Assembly: GCA_032209605.1 (NCBI GenBank)
Contig: JASFXZ010000003.1
Span: 10,418,807-10,482,806 of the forward strand
DNA length: 64,000 nt
Origin: Mactromeris polynyma
Taxonomy: Eukaryota > Mollusca > Bivalvia > Venerida > Mactridae
Reading direction: 5' to 3'
Part shown: positions 25,323-35,478 of the stretch, piece after piece
Layout: each line of letters opens with the position of its first letter
Numbering within the stretch: position 1 is the first letter of the stretch
The notes under the pieces: model-generated
Told to the model about the DNA's origin: nothing
Seen by the model: the letters and a program-made list of their open reading frames with translations, nothing else
Databases searched by the model: none
Position numbers and translations under genes: made by a program

Positions 25323-26287
25323 GGTGGATTCACACTATGAGCGTTTGTACCAGCGTTAGCCAGCGTTTGAAAGGTCTAAGAAATGAGCCCAAACGTCGGC
25401 GAAATTACGTTCGCGAGAAGGATTTTTTTCATTCACACTACGAACGTTTTATATCCGGCGCAAATCAACTTTTACGAACGTTTCCTAGCGTTTGACAGCG
25501 TTGTATTTATTTTCTTTTAGCGTAGGCGAACTGTTGCCAACGCAGATGTAGCGTATGTGCAGCGGTCGCCGACTTAGTCCAACATAGACGAACGAATACT
25601 CAGCATAGGTAAGCTGATGGGGGTGACAGGCGACGTCTATATATAGCCGAACTTTTGTGGACACTTCCTGGCAGTCTTGTTTTGTAGAAGTGGTCACATC
25701 TCTACCAAGAGAGACGCGGACACAGAGTCATTAGAGCAAACTGTTGCTGTTCCTTCCACAGTCCGGGAACGTGACCCCTCACGGGAGAGGTCCCCCGCGA
25801 GGTCCGTCATGCCTCCCTCAGAAGACGTGTCATCCAAGTTGGAGAAGAAACAGGATCGCCAATGTTAACTTCATTGTATGTATTCCATACGTGTATGGCA
25901 CAACCTGTATACATGTTCTCTTCTTGGTTCCACAGATCAAGGCCACTAGTGGCGTCGACTTGGAGGAGATGAAGGATACGGCCTCACGGACAGCTCTTGA
26001 TCCCGACGCCGAGATAGGTCCATCCCACAGCAAAGCTAGTCGAAGGACGCCAATAGATGACTCTGAACTCATATCTATACAGGAGCAGCTGACAGCTTCT
26101 ACGCAGAGGATGGAGGAGCTGCAGAGTGAGTTGGCAGCCAGCAGCAGGTCATCTCACAAGGCTAACTTTGCCAACTATGTGAAAGGAGAGCTCCTCAACT
26201 ACACCGACGAGCAGTTCCTCCGGGCGAAGCCTCGGTTTCTTGCTCTACTCGAAGAACTTGATTGACATTTTGCTGCTGTTCAAACGC
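25323..26287 (+). mobile_element. Inserted ~0.96-kb segment with a split open frame
   Basis: More GC-rich than its surroundings. It starts GGTGGATTCACACTATGAGC after TAA; the right end is followed by TAA, which would fit a three-base target duplication. GAGCGTTTGTACC near the left end is echoed in inverse by GTTCAAACGCT at the right end, suggesting a DNA transposon whose right terminus is shortened. It carries an open frame in two pieces (25677-25863 and 25936-26265, see next entry). Identification as a Harbinger-type fragment is only inference. Confidence 0.5.
25677..26265 (+). pseudogene. Coiled-coil protein fragment inside the insertion
   Basis: The first part (25677-25863) is rich in charged residues (SLEQTVAVPSTVRERDPSR, SKLEKKQDRQ). 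The second part follows a good acceptor (TTGGTTCCACAG, exon from 25936) and runs 109 residues to a TGA: a heptad-like stretch (IQEQLTASTQRMEELQSELA) then FANYVKGELLNYTDEQFLRA near the C-terminus. Donor phase (GTTAAC after 25863) and acceptor phase do not agree, so the gene is broken or the first exon is misjudged. Base composition is unlike the neighbourhood. I do not recognise the family; the C-terminal segment recalls short oligomerisation motifs of transposon-encoded DNA-binding proteins, which is a guess. Confidence 0.4.
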
Positions 26288-26765
26288 TAATTACGAAATG
26301 GCATTTTGTAAAAACGAAATTTTGTTTCGTAAAATTGTATAATAGTTCGTACAAATGATTTATTATTTGTTATTACGAGGTGTGTCTCGAAAATACGAAA
26401 CAATATTTCGTATTTGTGAAATATTAATTCGTTTCTACGAATTAAAATCAGATTGTTACATTTTAAGTAAAAGTGTCGAATGTCACTTTAGGGATTCCTT
26501 AGTTTCAAATAGAGGTGACGACAAAAACGTTCATAGATGTTTGCCACTTAGAAGATTTAACCATAACCCGGATATTAGTCATAATGAATTTAATCAGCGT
26601 CTTCAATCAAACGGTTCTGCAATCCTTCATAATTTTTTGGTATTCGATTGATATATAGTCTTAATGTTTATCTCATGAGGTCATAGGATTACATATTCAT
26701 AAATATGCATGATAAATCATTTGATTAATTGGACGGTATGACATTTTTTTAAACGCGTTGGACTC

Positions 26766-26773
26766 TATATAAA
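26766..26773 (+). promoter_or_regulatory. TATA box of array copy 2
   Basis: TATATAAA, 77 bp before the ATG, with the conserved leader (AACAGCAGTGTCACCAA then TAGATTGCAGTGAACATACT). Units 2-4 also share about 280 bp upstream of it (ACCATAACCCGGATATTAGT, CAGCGTCTTCAATCA, CGGTATG), which unit 1 lacks. Confidence 0.75.
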
Positions 26774-26842
26774 CAGCAGTGTCACCAAATCGTCGTTCAT
26801 CTTAATTGACTAGATTGCAGTGAACATACTGGACAGTTAGTT

Positions 26843-29800
26843 ATGCATTGTGGGATACTTGCGTGTGCCCTGGTGGCCTTTGCGCTGATTTCTGTCGGGA
26901 CTTGTACCCCGGTTTCCCTAGCAGACCCCTATGTCGTGAGAACAATGAATGCAGCCGCCGAGAAGTACAGAGCTAGGCTTATTCGGCCAATATTGGCGGA
27001 GGGATATGTAAGCTTTTTTACTTATTACATTGAACGAATTCTTTACAGAATCTTAGTATTTTTGTCGCCATCAGATCATTAAAAATTGTTTGTTTGCAAG
27101 TAACGCGACCGACTCATGAACAATGCCGCGACTTAATATATTTTTTTTCAGGTTCATCGATGATATGTTTTTTCGGTCTTTTAATCATAACGGTACTAAA
27201 CTGAAAAATCTACATACCTACCCACTGTTAAAATTCCAGGTCGTATAACTACAAACAAACACATTTTTAAGGATGGCATAATCATTGAAATGCTGGTGTT
27301 TCGTATGAATGGCAACAATTTCAAGCTTTGATTTTAACTTAATTTAAGCAAATTTTATTGACATGCCAATGTTATCGTAATTTCGGAATTACATGGTCTA
27401 TTTCAGTTTATAAGGGTGTTAGGTTTTGGTGAGAAACCTACGTTGAATTATCTGCGTACAACAAATAATATGTTATATTTTTTTATTTAACAACCCAAAT
27501 CAATGATAACCCGTTTAAAAAATCTAAAAATAAAATCCATAATACATTCAAAATAATTATTTGTCGGGGTGGACAAATGCGCTATTGGTCTCTTTCCAAT
27601 CAACAAGATCATCTTTAAGTGGGAGTTACAGTACTGATGTTTCCGCATCTTCACATTTATTGATTTTATTTGTTCAATATGTGGACTCATGATTTATGAC
27701 GTGAAATAAATAAGATATTATGCTATATTTGTTGAAAATTTCAGCAAGATCAAACTTATATTGACCAAGATATGGTCATATTTATACCTGCACACTGTAC
27801 ATGTATGTTCATTGTTGCTCATAACCCTTATGAGAGTTGAAATATGCAATTAAAACATGTACGTACATGTTTCTATTTCAACAGGATGGATTGGACCCTT
27901 TTTTCGGACATTACAACAAGTACGATGTTACCTTGGTGCTAGCATACTTCGATCGACCTGACATCGTACGTATACATTTATTTTATATACAGTGCAAACT
28001 CTCAAGAGCAACATCCTTTGGCAATTTCTCATTTCGGCTGTTGATGAGAGGTTTTTGTTCTCCAGACTGACACTCTTTATTGAGAGGCTGTTGCTTTAGA
28101 ATGGTTGTTTATCTAGAGAGGTTAAATTGATAGTGTGGTTTTACTATGGGAAATTGATAAGGCTGTTAGAGAGAAGTTATTCTAGGGAGGTGAAATTTAC
28201 ACTAACGTTTACGGTTTTACTTCGGGAGATTTGACAATGCAGTTAGAGAGAGGTTGATGAGTAAAAGAGGTTAACTTGACCGTAAACGCTGTTGCTAAGA
28301 GGTGGTTTCTCAAGAGAGGGTCGCTCTGGAGAGGTCACAGTGTAGTGTGTTCATCACTCAACATTAGTTTACTGTTGTATTATTCCCTAAAATGTAGTGT
28401 AATTAACAGACAATATTATAAATATACAGATCAAATGTGCTAAGCCGCATGTGCTCTAGCACATAGTTTTCTAAAAAGCTGCTGGGTACATTTTCTGTTG
28501 ATCTTGATTGCAAAAAGCTTTAACTTTAATGATTCAAGGGAATTGAAATAGCGAAAGAAGGTATATGAAAACCTGTCAAAATTATGTTCATTGTTTCAGA
28601 AACTTTGTCATATCGAAATGAGGATACGAAACGGCAAATTAGCTCTTTTGACCAGTATACATATTACAGTCACCAAAAAATGCATCAGCACTCATAATAT
28701 AAGTACAGTAAAACTTCGAAACCTCGGACCTAGCAATTAGTTCGAGCCATCTACTTACTGACTGTTGCCGGTTCAAGTGTACTAAGCATGTTGAACGCAT
28801 GTCATATGTGTGTTGTTTGTGGTTTCATACTGATTGCACGTCGGTCAACAGTCGCAGCATTATTCATAATAAAAATAATAATTAAAAAAGAAATGAAAGA
28901 AAAACGAAAACAGGCTTAAATAAATGATTCATTTATTCTAATACACATGCATTGTTTGTCTAATACAAATGAATACATTTTCGTCCATATTTATCAACCT
29001 ATATTACCATCGTGCTTTTGCATGAACGTTTAATTATATTTCTTGCGACGCATGTGCAGTATAATCATGGTATTTTAGGACAGAAAGAATCAAACATACC
29101 ATTTTTCTTAACCCAACTCGTCAATAATCCATGACCCTTTCGACGCCAATGCTTGATTTGCAGTCGAGATAAATTAGACTTTGCATTGACTAAGCAGGAA
29201 CCCCGAGTACATGTACATCGTACAGCCATCAAGTAATTATCACGACGTGCGAATAATACGTGTCGCTTATCTTACCCGTCAACAAACAATAGAATATTAA
29301 ACGGTGTGAATTATTGTATTGTTCGACCTATCTACGGTAAACAATAAATGAAAGGATATCTAGGGACCGCAAATCCTGTTCAAGTGTTCGACCTATCTCT
29401 GTTCGAGTGATCTAGTGTTAAATAATATGTAACAAGAAGGGATTTCGTCGGGACTAAAGAACCTGTTCGATGTATCTACTGTGGTCGAGCCAAAACTGTA
29501 TCCCCTTTTCCATATGAGCAGCTCATTGACTTGATATACTATTCGTGTACTGTTCTTCCCCCATTACGGCATACTGTCACTGGGTTTATTAGCTGGTCCA
29601 GTATGGTATTCCATACAGGCAGTCCCTTATCGCCTTGTTGACCCCTTAAATTCTCCAAAGTTGACAATTCCAATTGCTGTATGTCCTTACACCTCCGCAA
29701 TATCTAATGTTTATAGACGAATGTTTCCCTGGGCATTGTGTATGTAGGCATTGTCTTGTGTCCTCTGTAATATCTTAATCTATCTCAGATTCTTTTTCTG

Positions 29801-30219
29801 TACTATGACTTGCATATTCATGTAACATGAAATATAATATTATAATATTTTTAGATTAAAAAAGCGCATGCTTATGCAAGTTTCGTCCCTGCTTAACATG
29901 ATAACATCGGTTTTACATTATAGTTCGTATTCAAGATGTCTTAGCTGATGTAGCAACAGCGCTGAATAAAGCTCGTTCAAATAGTATTCGTTTAGATGAG
30001 CCAGATACATATTTTAGCATATTGCCATTATCTTTCAGCCCTACATCTGCACAGCATCAGGCCACTGGAGTCGGAATAGTTTGTACAATGTGGTTTTATA
30101 CTGGGGCTGCCGTCTCGCCTAACCACCTTACCCGCGCAAAGGCAAGCAACGGTTTGACTTCCTCACAATACAGAAATCGTAAAATATATCATTCCAATTG
30201 TACTTTAAATTATAAGTAA
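26843..30219 (+). CDS. Array copy 2: secreted protein of unrecognised family
   Basis: Three exons: 26843-27007, 27885-27969 and 29924-30219, with donors GTAAGC and GTATAC and acceptors CAACAG and TTATAG. The reading frame is open throughout and predicts 181 aa. Residues 1-20 form a signal peptide (MHCGILACALVAFALISVGT). Residues 21-55 are a charged helix (MNAAAEKYRARLI), and 56-83 (exon 2) read GHYNKYDVTLVLAYFDRP. Residues 84-181 contain a helix (IQDVLADVATALNKARS) and hydrophobic strands around YFSILPLSFS and IVCTMWFYTGAAV. Only three tyrosines are in exon 2, far fewer than in copies 3 and 4. The alpha-beta-alpha-beta-beta order is my inference. The protein is likely secreted; function is unknown. 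The C-terminal tail after GAAVSPN differs from copy 3. Confidence 0.65.
27988..28344. mobile_element. MITE in intron 2 of copy 2
   Basis: Ends TACAGTGCAAACTCTCAAGA and, in inverse, TACACTGTGACCTCTCCAGA, about 22 bp of imperfect inverted repeat with TA at both termini. The interior repeats CTCTAGAGAGGTGAAATTGA-like words. Remnants follow exon 2 in the other units (13311, 38185, 49497), so it inserted before the array expanded. Another relative is at 62405-62620. Confidence 0.6.
28704..29500. mobile_element. Mariner-type non-autonomous element, ~797 bp
   Basis: Begins TACAGTAAAACTTCGAAACC and ends, in inverse, TACAGTTTTGGCTCGACC. It is flanked by the TA dinucleotide expected for the Tc1/mariner group. 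Unit 3 has the uninterrupted equivalent (ACTCATAGTATAATTCCCCC near 38506), so this is an insertion specific to unit 2. No transposase frame is left. Confidence 0.6.
29501..29790 (+). repeat. Dispersed repeat copy, intron 2 of copy 2
   Basis: Reads CCCCCATTACGGCATACTGT, then CACTGGGTTTATTAGCTGGT and AGGCATTGTCTTGTGTCCTC. The last of these is the single-copy ancestor of the 44-bp minisatellite unit found at the same place in unit 3. Confidence 0.65.
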
Positions 30220-31095
30220 AAGACGCTTTTTATAAAAGAACCAAATCTCGCCAGCAGACTATAACTTCGATTATCTGTAACTAATTCAAATCGAAAGGAG
30301 TGCTTATTTCTTTCAAACATTTCCGAGTTTTGTTCTAAATATAAATATTGGATGTGTTTTAACTTGGCAAATCGTCGTTTGTAGCTCAAACATAATAAAT
30401 CATTTCTCTGCTTTGTGCATCTTTGTTTCTTTCTTCACGGATTACAGGTAAGCGCAACAAAAACAACACAAGAAGTTGTAGAACTACTGTGGCATATGCG
30501 TGAAATTACTTTTATTTCGTTCCCACGACTTACTAACTCATTTATACGACATACTATCCCGTTCCCAGGACTTAGTATCTCGTGGCCACGATGTAACTAT
30601 CTCGTTTCCACGATATAGTTATCTCGTGTCCACGACTTACTAACTCGTTCCCACGACATAAAAATAATTTCACACATGTCACCTCTATGCCACCGTACAG
30701 AACTATATTTGATTGTTATAATTTTAGTCAAACAGCAAGATGCACCTTAAACAAATAAGCAAACAGGCGTGAGTCTATTGCCAGCATCTAAATAAACAGT
30801 TGATAGATCTAATCACAGGACCATTGTTATGGTCTTAAATATGCGTACAGATAAAACGTCTGAAAGGAACGGTCTTTTAACCGTTAAAATGTGCTGCCGA
30901 ATTATTCTTATTTCATTGAGGTCGGTGGATATAAAATTATAAAACTCAATACCATTTTATTTGTATTGTGTTTTTTTCAGCCCACCCGTCAAACTGAAAA
31001 TGCTGGCCGAAGCAAATTTTGAGGTTGACACCCAATAAAAACACGCGTTGCAAACGATTGGCCGATAGACATTGTGAACACAATAACTGTATAAT
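30220..31095. other. 3' flank of copy 2
   Basis: Non-coding. Contains a degenerate 21-22 bp repeat at 30518-30660 built on CTCGT(G/T)(G/T)CCACGA and ACTTA(C/G)TA, also present in units 3 (40623-40722) and 4 (50945-51048). Further words shared with those units include ACCTCTATGCCACCGTACAG. No polyadenylation site could be chosen with confidence. Confidence 0.55.
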
Positions 31096-31099
31096 CAAT

Positions 31100-31268
31100 T
31101 GTAGTTCACTCCGCCTCTTCCTGTGTCTTATATCCAATGAGCAACCAGAATTATTCAATTTTTTGTGATCAATATGACAGTTAACTATAAGCCAGTTATA
31201 ACTCACATATAAGACTTACGCTCCCTTGCATTTAATTTGCCTTTAATTCCAATATATGAACTATAACC
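31100..31268. mobile_element. Partial copy of the GTTATAG-ended MITE
   Basis: Shares TTCACTCCGCCTCTTCCTGT, a CCAATGAGCA run and the terminal CTATAACC with the copies at 32020-32289 and 36061-36318, but is shortened internally. The 86-aa minus-strand frame at 30946-31206 overlaps it and is not a gene. Confidence 0.55.
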
Positions 31269-31269
31269 T

Positions 31270-32015
31270 ATACCAATATCGTATTTCGAATTTTCTCAAA
31301 CGTATTACTTCCGTGTCAATCTTGACGCCAATTTCAAGTGATTTCCATACAGCATGCAGACAGCCATGCATAATAATAATCCAAGTACGGGCTAACTTGA
31401 TTGATTGAAGATGTAATAAAGACGAGCTGTTTAATGCACATATGCACTGATAATATTGCTGGATTGGTTACGTGTAGTACTATTTTGAAAATGCATTAAG
31501 TGTTCAATAATAAAATCAATCGGTCCAATGACTTTAGGTAAACGGGCATAGTATTTTATACAAAGTTTATAAATAACGCATTTAATACTACCAAATAATC
31601 AACGATTTCAATCCTACTGACTTAATGATATGCATCATAGTGACTGTATTTACAATGAACAATTTATCGGATTAGCGAACTGCATAATTCCTCTTGCAAT
31701 TCGATGTACACACAATAATACGTAAGTAACGGTATATTTACGATATAATTATATATCCGCCAAAAGCAAACAGTGTTATTTAAGTTCATAGCGGAATTCA
31801 AAAACGTTGTATTGACGTAAACTGTTTATTACCTCCCTTGTATACAGACATGGTATTTCTAGATTTTGGCATTATGAATAAAGTATCAGGAATCAAATTT
31901 CATATCAGATACAAAACAGAACAAATCTTGGCCATTGATAGGAAGAACTGAATTTTCAGAAAAGTGTGTCGAAATGCATAATGTGTGCATTTCCAACTGC
32001 GTTTGTACACTTTCA
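31270..32015. other. Intergenic between units 2 and 3
   Basis: AT-rich DNA in which I see no gene or defined repeat. Some words (CTCAAACGTATTACTTCCGTG) recur at 42470, which marks it as flank shared between units. Confidence 0.4.
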
Positions 32016-32019
32016 TTTA

Positions 32020-32289
32020 TTTATAGTTCATTCCGCCTCTTCCAGTGTCTTACATCCAATAAGCATCCAGAATTTTTCAAATTTTTGGTCAACTAATCCA
32101 TTTATTAAGACATTTCGCACAATATCTATTAAGTGTTTTCATTAAGTAAATGTGGTAAGTCATCAATATGACTGTAAACTATAAGCCGGTTAAAACTAAC
32201 ATATTCGAATTATAAACAAATTTAATGCTGCTGTCGCTGACGCTTCCTTGCACTTAGTTTGCTTATAATTCCAATACATGAGCTATAAC
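32020..32289. mobile_element. GTTATAG-ended MITE, ~270 bp
   Basis: Inverse copy of the element nested at 36061-36318. It begins TATAGTTCATTCCGCCTCTT and ends GAGCTATAAC; the short terminal inverted repeat is GTTATAG(C/T)TCA. Confidence 0.6.
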
Positions 32290-34375
32290 CTATACTCAAC
32301 GCGCCAGTATGGGTTAACTTTCAACTTGGTATTTGTTGACAACATGTGTTGTGTACGCAATATAGGAATTTCACATTTAAGTAAAATATCACATTTTAGT
32401 GAAATAACAAAATAAAGTCATGTTTGAGAAACACAAAGACATCCAAATGTATTTACAATTAACACAGTCAGTGCAGGGCAATTGATAATGATGATGAACA
32501 CATTAACTAATTGTTCAATTGTTCAATTGCATTGTCGTGTGTAATAACTAAGTACTATAGTCGGTTTTTGACGGACCATTCATGTAACTATATACGTATA
32601 CTAAAAAGTGTTACTGGCAACTGAAGCATTGACACGCAACTTTATATGTAAACAAAACGAATGCTTTGTGCCCATGTTAACAAAGAATGGACAATGAGTT
32701 AATTCAATAATGAAAGATCCGTACATCTTTTGAAATAAGTTATTATGAACGTTTTCCTTAAAAAGTTATTTTATTAACGAACATATTCTAAAACTGCAGT
32801 TAAATTAATCATGCTCGATTTGTTGAGATGCAAGTCTATTATCATAGATAAACAAGTGATAACAACAGTAACAATCGGATATATATTCACTGAGTCGTAA
32901 CATTTAAGATATTTAACATAATGCACAGGGTTAATGGCCGTCTGATTTAATGGAATAGGTTGGCTATATAGCAAATGGAAGCAGACACGATGTTGTAAAT
33001 TTATTACGTGCAACAAAAAGAACTAACTCGACTACATTCTGTCAGTTTTATATTGGCATGTTTCTGAACCGAAAGTAGCTGATTAAGTCACCAAACCGAA
33101 AGTCCGGATTTTGAAATGTTGAAGATTTTCTAATTTAATAGTTTGATAACGAACATGGAATGTCATTAGGTAATCACATCAAAAACACTTTGCATACGAG
33201 TTTAAATGTCAGGATATGTCACATTCGACAGTTTATGTCTGATGTTCTTCAGTGACACCAAAGTTCCTTAGAAGAAAGTCAACATGTTAAATGTCTTATT
33301 TAAGGCAAATTTATATCAAATTCAATGAAGTAAAACTTATTTTCTTCGTCAAGAATGTTCTTCCTATATATAATTATATATAATAGAATCGAATTTCTCA
33401 GGAATCGATAATCCATGCAAAATTATTTTATTATCTGCTTGTGTATCGCTGTCGACCGACCTATCTGACTGCCTCGAGCAGGTGCCCATTCATATTTGAC
33501 GTCACATCATCGCAATTTTAAATATGATTTGTTGTTGTTGTTTTTGTTTTAATACTTTTTGTTTCATCGATGCTTGTATTATATAGCATACGGAAAGTCA
33601 TGGAAGCACATTGAGAAAATTCCGGAAATAGCAACAAGGTCAAACATAAGGTATTTTGTAAACAACACCTTAAGTCTTTCATACACGTTTATACAGACAA
33701 AACAACAGCTATTGATAACAAATAAGCACATTTCACAATGTTTGCGGTTTATATGGAGAATAATTACCCTTACTGTGCCTTGAACATATTAGCTCCCGTC
33801 CCATCTCAAAATATGCACACTTTTTATAATGAAAAACATAATGCAAATTTATAAAAAAAGTTTCAGCAGGCAAAATGACAATATCAATTATAACACAGAT
33901 ACGCACAGGAGACAAAAGATATGACGACACAATTACCACGCTAAACTGTAACCTGATAGGTTGAGGTACGATAGATAGCAAATTTGGTTATCATGAATGT
34001 TAAACAAGAGCGCATGTCAATTAAATCATGTTTAACTGCAGACTGAACATCATAATAATGCAATTACATACTAAAATATTGACACCTATCAGTAACTATG
34101 TTCAAGCAACCACACAGTGATCTTTTGTTTTATCCTTGATTGAAGAAGATCTATTAATTAAAGACCAAACTGTAATTGCAATGCTGATGATAAATTGTTC
34201 ACATGTTAACGACTTGAGTAGTCATTTATTACCATAACAATGTTTTAAATCACACGTGATGAATTTAAATGTTGATTAGGAATGCTGATTAACACATGAT
34301 GTATTAATTAAACTTTACTATTTGAAAACAATTTGCCGAAACCTAGATAATGAAATTAAATCGTGATCTGCACAT
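32290..34375 (+). repeat. Upstream flank of unit 3, duplicated non-coding DNA
   Basis: Collinear pieces match units 1, 2 and 4: 32545-32750 with 23925-24125, 33050-33360 with 10080-10400 and 43740-44000, and 33585-34370 with 24150-24920 and 45165-45935. No open frame is conserved between the pieces, so the region is copied flank and not additional genes. Confidence 0.6.
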
Positions 34376-34384
34376 GAATGCTGG

Positions 34385-34475
34385 TTCTGTGGTGGTGGTT
34401 TTGATGGTGATGTTGCTGGTACTAATATTACATTAGCTGTTGCTGCTGATGTTGCTGCTGCTGCTGTTATGATGC
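34385..34475 (+). repeat. GTT/GCT-rich tract, unit 3
   Basis: Low-complexity GTTGCTGCTGATGTTGCTGC-like tract, the counterpart of 11461-11645. Confidence 0.7.
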
Positions 34476-34704
34476 TAATACCAAGTATTCGGATAGAATG
34501 GTGTCGAATAGACGAGGTCCGACTGTATTTGTATAAAGAAATATAAATGCATTGCACGTTTATATTGTGAATATTATTAACTTACATATTAATTCGCCAA
34601 TGCAAATTTAAAGGTATTTTTCATAACTTAAATAAGTCAGTTTCAACAGTTTTGTACGGAGACCCTAAAGCGACATCCGACACTTATTCATGCAATGAAT
34701 CTTT

Positions 34705-35085
34705 TACTTAATTTCGTTTTTACGAAATATTATTTTGTCTGAAACATTATTTCATTATTACGAAATTGTATTCCGTTTTCTCAAAATAGTATTCCGTTTT
34801 CTCGAGGCAGTATTTCGTAAAAACGGAGTATTATTTCGTAAAATCGAAATAGCATTTCATAAAGAGAATATTTCTTTATTATGAATTAGTCAGTGGTTTC
34901 TCACTCTTTGTCGTAATCAAAATAATTCTTCGTAAAACGTTATACTTTAAATTAGTAGTATCTGTTTTGTAAAAACGAAATAATGTTTCGTAAAAGTGTA
35001 TAATATTTCGAACAAATGACAGGTGTATCTCATAATTTCTAAAAATATTCGTATTTACGAAATATTGATTCGTTTCTACGAACTA
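34705..35085. repeat. ATTTCGT/ACGAAAT word array, unit 3
   Basis: The longest uninterrupted version of the array, with well over a dozen ACGAAAT, TTTCGTA or TTCCGTTTT words. It ends about 320 bp before the TATA box. Its position relative to exon 1 is the same in all four units. Confidence 0.65.
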
Positions 35086-35404
35086 AAATAAGTTTGTTAC
35101 ATTTCAAGTTAAAGTGTAGAATGTCACTTTAGAGATTCCTTAGTTTCAAATAGAGGTGACGAAAAAAAACGTTCATAGATGTTTGCCACTTAGAAGATTT
35201 AACCATAACCCGGATATTAGTTATAAGGAATTTATTCAGCGTCTTCAATCAAACGTGTCTGTAATCCTTCATAAATTATTGGTATCCGATTGATATATAG
35301 TCTTATTATTTATAGTTTGAGGTTATATGACTACAAGTTCAAAAATATGCATGATAAACTATTTGATTGATTGGACGGTATGACCTTTTTAAATGTGTTG
35401 ACTC

Positions 35405-35412
35405 TATATAAA
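35405..35412 (+). promoter_or_regulatory. TATA box of array copy 3
   Basis: TATATAAA, 74 bp before the ATG, followed by the leader conserved in all copies. Confidence 0.75.
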
Positions 35413-35478
35413 CAGCAGTGTCACCAAGCTGTTCAGCTCAATTAACTAGATTGCAGTGAACATACTGTACAGTTAGTT

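Larger units (their letters stand above)
25296..26445. repeat. ATTTCGT/ACGAAAT array, unit 2, split by an insertion
   Basis: The word array upstream of copy 2 is present at 25296-25322 and again at 26283-26445. The interval 25323-26287 is foreign sequence absent from units 1, 3 and 4. Confidence 0.6.
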
